This document shows, one piece after another, positions 59,630-64,000 of a DNA stretch of 64,000 bases. A model generated the notes under the pieces. It saw nothing but the letters and a program-made list of their open reading frames with translations. It made no database searches and was not told the DNA's origin. Each line of letters opens with the position of its first letter. The first letter of the stretch is position 1. The stretch is from Hymenoscyphus infarciens (Eukaryota > Ascomycota > Leotiomycetes > Helotiales > Helotiaceae): positions 248,001 through 312,000 of the forward strand of contig LLCB01000026.1 in the NCBI GenBank assembly GCA_001414345.1, in the 5' to 3' direction. The translations under genes were made by a program, and so were the position numbers.

Positions 59630-61363
59630 TACTTTACTACTAACTCGCGAGAGTTTTAAGTTAGAGTTAAATCAGGCTTAGAGGTGATTTAGACTAATTC
59701 TAGAAGCGTATTTAAGCTAGTTTATAAAATAGATTAAAGTAGTTTAAAATAATTCAAGAACTAGGTTTAATATACTTTAAAACTGACTTAAGATAATTTA
59801 TAGTAGTAAAACCTGACTCGTTTTAGCGAGTTAAACTAGGTTATAAACTAGGTTAGGTAAGTTAAGTTAGTATTAGATACTAGTTTAACTTAATTCTAGA
59901 CCCGTCTTAAACTAGTAGTAACTTAGTATTAGAGTAGTCTTAAATTAATACTAAAAATTATTTAAAATCACTAGAGAATATATATAAAAAAGACTAAAAT
60001 CACGTAATTAGGCGTATATTATATAGCTATACTACTCTTATACAACGTGCTCTAGTTCGTCGAATACCTAAGTCTAAGTTCTACTTCTACTAATTCTACT
60101 AATTCCACTAATTCTACCGATTATTCTACTAAATGTTCTACTGACCTAAATAATATTATCTCTATATATATATCTTAATTTAATTAGTTAGATCAGTTAG
60201 TCGGTTAGTCAGTCAGTTAGAAACTATAAGACACGTACGTTAGTTTAGGAAGTAAGAGTAGAAATAGTATATACTATAAAAGCGACAGCGACAGCGACAG
60301 CGATAACATAGATAATAAATCTAAGGCTTCTAATTCGCTCCGCCGAAAGTCCGACCGTGAAATATGCCTAAATCGTCGAAAAAGAAGAGTTATTATTTAA
60401 TAACGTGGAATTGACCAGGGTAGCGAACGTAACGAATATAACGTAGATTACGATGCTGATAAGCAGCTCGATGCCAAGTAACAAAGGCGATGCGATAGCG
60501 ATAGAGAGTTATCGTCGTTATCGTCGTCGTCGTCGTCGAAGTGAAGTGTCGAAGTGTCGAAGTGTCAAAGTGTCGAAGTGTCAAAGTGTCGAAGTGTTAA
60601 AGTGTCGAAGTGTCAAAGTGTCGAAGTGTCGAAGTGTCGAAGTATCGAAGTCGAAGTCGAAGGTGGGGGTGGCCCGTGCATACGCCAAGCCTACTACGGA
60701 GCTAGTTGTACGTAGCGCACCGTGTTCGGCAAGAGCGACCCTAGTACGAAAGCCACGCCCCACTATATGACCCACTTTAGTTACGTAACCTTTATATTTT
60801 TTATATGCTTATAGCTCTAATTATAAGGATTATTAATATATAATTACTAATCAAAGTTAATATATAAAAAGTCTCTTAAATAGCCTTTGAAAAAAAAATA
60901 CTCTCTCTAGACTTTTTATTTTTTCTTCTAAGTACTTTTTAGATGTTATTATACTACTAATATATAGCTAGTATATACTAAAGCTAGTATTAGTTATAAT
61001 AGAATAGCTTAAGCTACTTAGAACTACTTAGAATAGGTTTAGAATAGATTTAGAACCTCTCTAAATAGGATCAGAACCTTAGAACCTCTCTAAATAGGTT
61101 TAGAACCTCTCTAAATAGAATCGGAACCTCGGAACCTATCGGAACCTCTCTAAGCTATAGCTAGCTATAGCTCTAAACGTTTTAACGATTCGGAATAGGT
61201 TTAGAACCTCTCTAAATATAATTAGAACCTCTCTAAATAGGATTAGAATCTTAGAACCTCTCTAAATAAGATCGGATACTATATCGACTCTTACTTAAGC
61301 TATTAAAATAGATTTAATATTGATTTAAACTAGTTTTAAGTAAAAGCGAGCGAGTATATACGT
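59630..61363 (+). repeat. Element C, copy 3, with a RIP-free core
   Basis: The right end TATATACGTA at 61363 and most arrays match the other copies; the left 350 bases (TACTTTACTACTAACTCGC start) are divergent, so the left limit is approximate. The core 60290-60780 keeps CA and TG and is GC-richer than anything else in the right flank. It contains the GTGTCGAA array, and a conserved segment with ACGAAAGCCACGCCC near 60747 that is shared by all copies. Open frames on either strand here are reads of the repeats. Confidence 0.65.
60546..60660. repeat. 8-bp tandem array GTGTCGAA
   Basis: About 13 units of GTGTCGAA, several as GTGTCAAA, preceded by a GTCGTC run and followed by GTCGAA units. Confidence 0.9.
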
Positions 61364-61369
61364 AGTTTA

Positions 61370-61790
61370 TAATTTTAAATCGTTTTATAAATTAGATTAA
61401 ACTATCTTAAGTCGTTTTATAAATTAGTTTCTTACTTTGAATCGTTTTATAAATCGGCTTAAATTACCTTTAATCGTTTTATAAAACGATTTCTTACTTT
61501 AAATCGTTTTATAAATCAGCTTAAATTACCTTAAATCGTTTTATAAATCGGCTTAAATTACTTTAAATCGTTTTATAAATCGGCTTAAATTACCTTAAAT
61601 CGTTTTATAAATCAGCTTAAATTACCTTAAATCGTTTTATAAATCGGCTTAAATTACTTTAAATCGTTTTATAAATCGGCTTAAATTACTTTAAATCGTT
61701 TTATAAATCGGCTTAAATTACTTTAAATCGTTTTATAAATCGGCTTAAATTACTTTAAATCGTTTTATAAAACGTATTAGAGCTACTTTA
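61370..61790. repeat. 32-bp tandem array with palindromic core
   Basis: About 12-13 units of 32 bases built on AAATCGTTTTATAAATCGG followed by CTTAAATTACCTT. The core is near-palindromic, and some units have the perfect palindrome CGTTTTATAAAACG. The first three units are the most diverged. Confidence 0.9.
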
Positions 61791-62407
61791 AGAAATAACT
61801 AATATCTTAAACCGGTATTAAACTAGTATTAAGTCTAAGTTAATACTAGCTTAAAACCCTAGTAGAGAGTATATAAGTAAGTATATACTCTTAGATAAGT
61901 AATATACTAATAAGAAGAGCTTCTATTTAAGATAATTAGTTTTATAAGTAGAATTAATTAGTATAAGATATCTATTCTTTATAAAGAGCTTAAGTCTCTT
62001 TACTTTTACTTATATAAATCCTTAAACTTTATACTCTTCTCTACTCTTTAGCTTACTCTCTTTAGAGCTTTTTTCTCTTTTATTAATAATAATAGAGTTA
62101 TAAAAGTAGAGTCCTTTTCCTTATACTATATACTCTTTTAAGTGTTCTACTACTTACTCTATCTTAATAAGAAAGCTATCTTACTTATTAAAGAATTTAA
62201 AAGGTTTAATTAATCCTTTAACTCTACTAAAGCCTTATCTCTAAGTAGTAGTATTAAGTAATTATTTCTAATTCTATATATTCTTAAGTAAGAGGTATTA
62301 TCTTCTAGTATTATCTAATTATACTTAGCTTCTTTTAAGAGTAACTATAATAGTAGAAGGCTTATATTTAACTTTAAGTTAGTTTTTAATATTTTTAGTA
62401 TATAGTA
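61791..62407. other. RIP-degraded spacer between element C copies 3 and 4
   Basis: About 600 AT-rich bases without a recognised element. Confidence 0.45.
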
Positions 62408-64000
62408 TACGTATATATCTACTCGCTTTTACTTAACACTAGTTTAAATTAGTATTAAATCGATTTTAATAGCTTAAGTAAGAGTTGACATAGTATCTGA
62501 TTCTATTTAGAGAGGTTCTAAGGTTTAGATTATATTTAGAGAGGTTCTAAACCTATTTAGAGAGGTTTTAAACCTATTTAGAGAGGTTCCGAGGTTCTAA
62601 ACCTATTCTAAATCGTTGAATTAATCAGAGCTATAGCTAGCTATAGTTTAGAGAGGTTCTAAAGTTCAGAGTCTATTTAAAGAGGTTCTAAACCTATTCT
62701 GAACCTATTCTAAGTAGTTCTAAGTAGCTTAAGCTACTTATTCTATTATAACTAATACTAGCTTTAGTATATACTAGTTATATATTAGTAGTATATTAAT
62801 ACTTAAAAAGTACTTAGAAGAAAAAATAAAAAGTCTAGAGAGAGTGTTTTTTTTTTCAAAGTCGATTTAAGCGACTTTTTATATATTAACTTTAATTAGT
62901 AATTATATATTAATAATCCTTATAATTAGAGCTACTAGTGTAAAAGTTTTAGTAAGTTACGTAACGAAAGTAGGTTATATAGTAGGGCGTGGCTTTCGTA
63001 CTAGAGTCGCTCTTACTAAACACGGTACGCTATATATAACTAGCTACGTAACCGCTAAGACCTACGAGCGCATAGGCTACTCTTACCTTCGACTTCGACA
63101 CTTCGACTTCGATACTTCGACATCGACACTTCACTTCGACGACGACGACGACAACGATAACTCTCTATCGCTATTATATTATATTTGTTACTTAGCATCA
63201 GGCCGCTTATCAGCATCGTAATCTATGTTATATTCGTCGTGTTCGCTACCCTAGTTAATTCTACGTCGTTGAATAATAATAATAATATACCTCTTCTTTT
63301 TCGACGATTTAGACATATTTTACGGTTGAACTTTCAGCAGAGCAAATCAGAGCCCTTGAATTAGTCAGCTAGCGAATTAGAAGCATCGGATTTATTATCT
63401 ACGTTATTACTATCGCTATTAGTACGTACTATTTCTACTCTTACTTCTTAAACTAACGTACGTGTCTTATAGTTTCCGACTAACCGACTAATTAAACTAA
63501 TTATATCGAGGCATATATATAGAGATGACGTTATTTAGGTTAGTAGAATATTCAGTAGAATATTCGATAGAATATTCAGTAGAACATTCGGTAGAACGAA
63601 TAATCGGTGATATTAGTAGAATTAGTAGAATTAGTAGAAGTAGGACTCGAGTATTCGACGAACTAGGGCATATTACGTAAGAGTAGTATAGCTACGTAAT
63701 ATACACCTGGTTATATGATTTCAATTTTAAGTCCTTTTTTAAGCTCTTTTTCTAGCTCTTTTGTTCTTATATCTTTTTTAATACTAGCTTAATACTAGCT
63801 CCGATCTAGCTCTAGACTAGTTCTAAACCAGTTCTAAACTAGTTCCGAGCTAGTTTAGAACTATTTATATAAAGTCGACTCTAGATTAGATACGTTTAAG
63901 GTGTTATAGATTAAGAAACTGATTTAGCTCTCTTTTAGACCTAGCTCTGAACTAGCTCTAAATCGGTTCCGAGCCGGCTCCGAACTAGTGGAACTTCTCT
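62408..64000 (-). repeat. Element C, copy 4, reverse orientation, cut by the window end
   Basis: Reading in reverse from the window end: GAACTAGTTTA-type units, TAGTAGAATT-type units near 63610-63640, the conserved middle, TTCGAC arrays near 63095-63130, a T-run with TCTCTCTAGAC, AGAGAGGTTCTAAACC units at 62510-62700, and the C right end TACGTATATA at 62408. It is partly RIP-free near 63050-63700. It faces copy 3 as an inverted repeat. Confidence 0.7.

Noticed and set aside
60393..60775. Overlapping open frames on both strands rich in Ser/Val/Lys or Thr/Leu/His
   Set aside because: They are translations of the GTGTCGAA array and flanking simple repeats in element C; not coding.
61370..61790. 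Regular direct repeats that might suggest a CRISPR array
   Set aside because: There are no unique spacers; units are contiguous 32-bp tandem copies, and the DNA is eukaryotic.
28992..64000. Centromere
   Set aside because: The long AT-rich transposon block would fit, but nothing in the sequence distinguishes it from an ordinary RIP isochore; CENP-A data would be needed.
1..64000. tRNA or rRNA genes
   Set aside because: I looked for T-arm like GTTCGAATCC motifs and cloverleaf context by eye and found none convincing.

Overview
The window looks like a piece of chromosome from a filamentous ascomycete (Pezizomycotina). Its genes carry short GT-AG introns (45-122 bases) and encode typical mould proteins: an Sfl1-type HSF factor, a HET-domain relic and fungal NRAMP and CaCA transporters. 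A gene-bearing island of balanced composition (about 4.1-28.9 kb) sits between very AT-rich blocks in which CA and TG dinucleotides are almost absent while CG survives, the signature of repeat-induced point mutation (RIP). I cannot name the species; a leotiomycete-like genome with AT isochores is a guess.

Gene island, left to right: a lysine-rich DUF3245-like protein (minus) and, divergently, the mitochondrial succinyl-CoA ligase beta subunit (plus); an unrecognised membrane protein (minus); a CaCA-type cation exchanger (minus); a HET-domain pseudogene (minus) broken by in-frame stops, a frame change and a 0.6 kb AT-rich insertion; an NRAMP metal transporter (minus); an Sfl1-like HSF regulator (minus) with a 2.6 kb upstream region; an F-box protein (plus); an extended SDR reductase (plus); and a secreted M14 metallocarboxypeptidase (plus). 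They look like independent housekeeping and accessory genes, not a biosynthetic cluster. Two ion transporters lie near each other, but nothing ties them functionally.

The flanks (1-4.1 kb and 28.9-64 kb) are nested, RIP-destroyed transposable elements with no intact gene. I could resolve: a chromodomain Gypsy element of 8,094 bp (39448-47541) with two 497-bp LTRs and a GAAAT target duplication; a second 3' part of the same family at 1-3524; a smaller Gypsy relative (51147-55861) with 326-bp LTRs and GTATT duplication; two solo LTRs of the family; a family B element with 182-bp LTRs (30160-32307) and a reverse partial copy; a Tc1/mariner transposase relic; a Ty1/copia reverse-transcriptase trace; and four copies of an unclassified element C (about 1.75 kb), made almost wholly of successive short tandem arrays with inverted-repeat-like ends.

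Nesting order is readable from target duplications: B sits inside a solo LTR; another such LTR and Gypsy-1 sit inside a B copy; Gypsy-2 sits inside one C copy, and another C copy sits inside Gypsy-2. The core of C at 60.29-60.78 kb has largely escaped RIP. Element C, the 32-bp palindromic tandem array at 61.4-61.8 kb between two opposed C copies, and the GCTTACTCG cluster at 4.4-4.65 kb are the least explained structures. All calls are from reading the sequence; no database search was possible.
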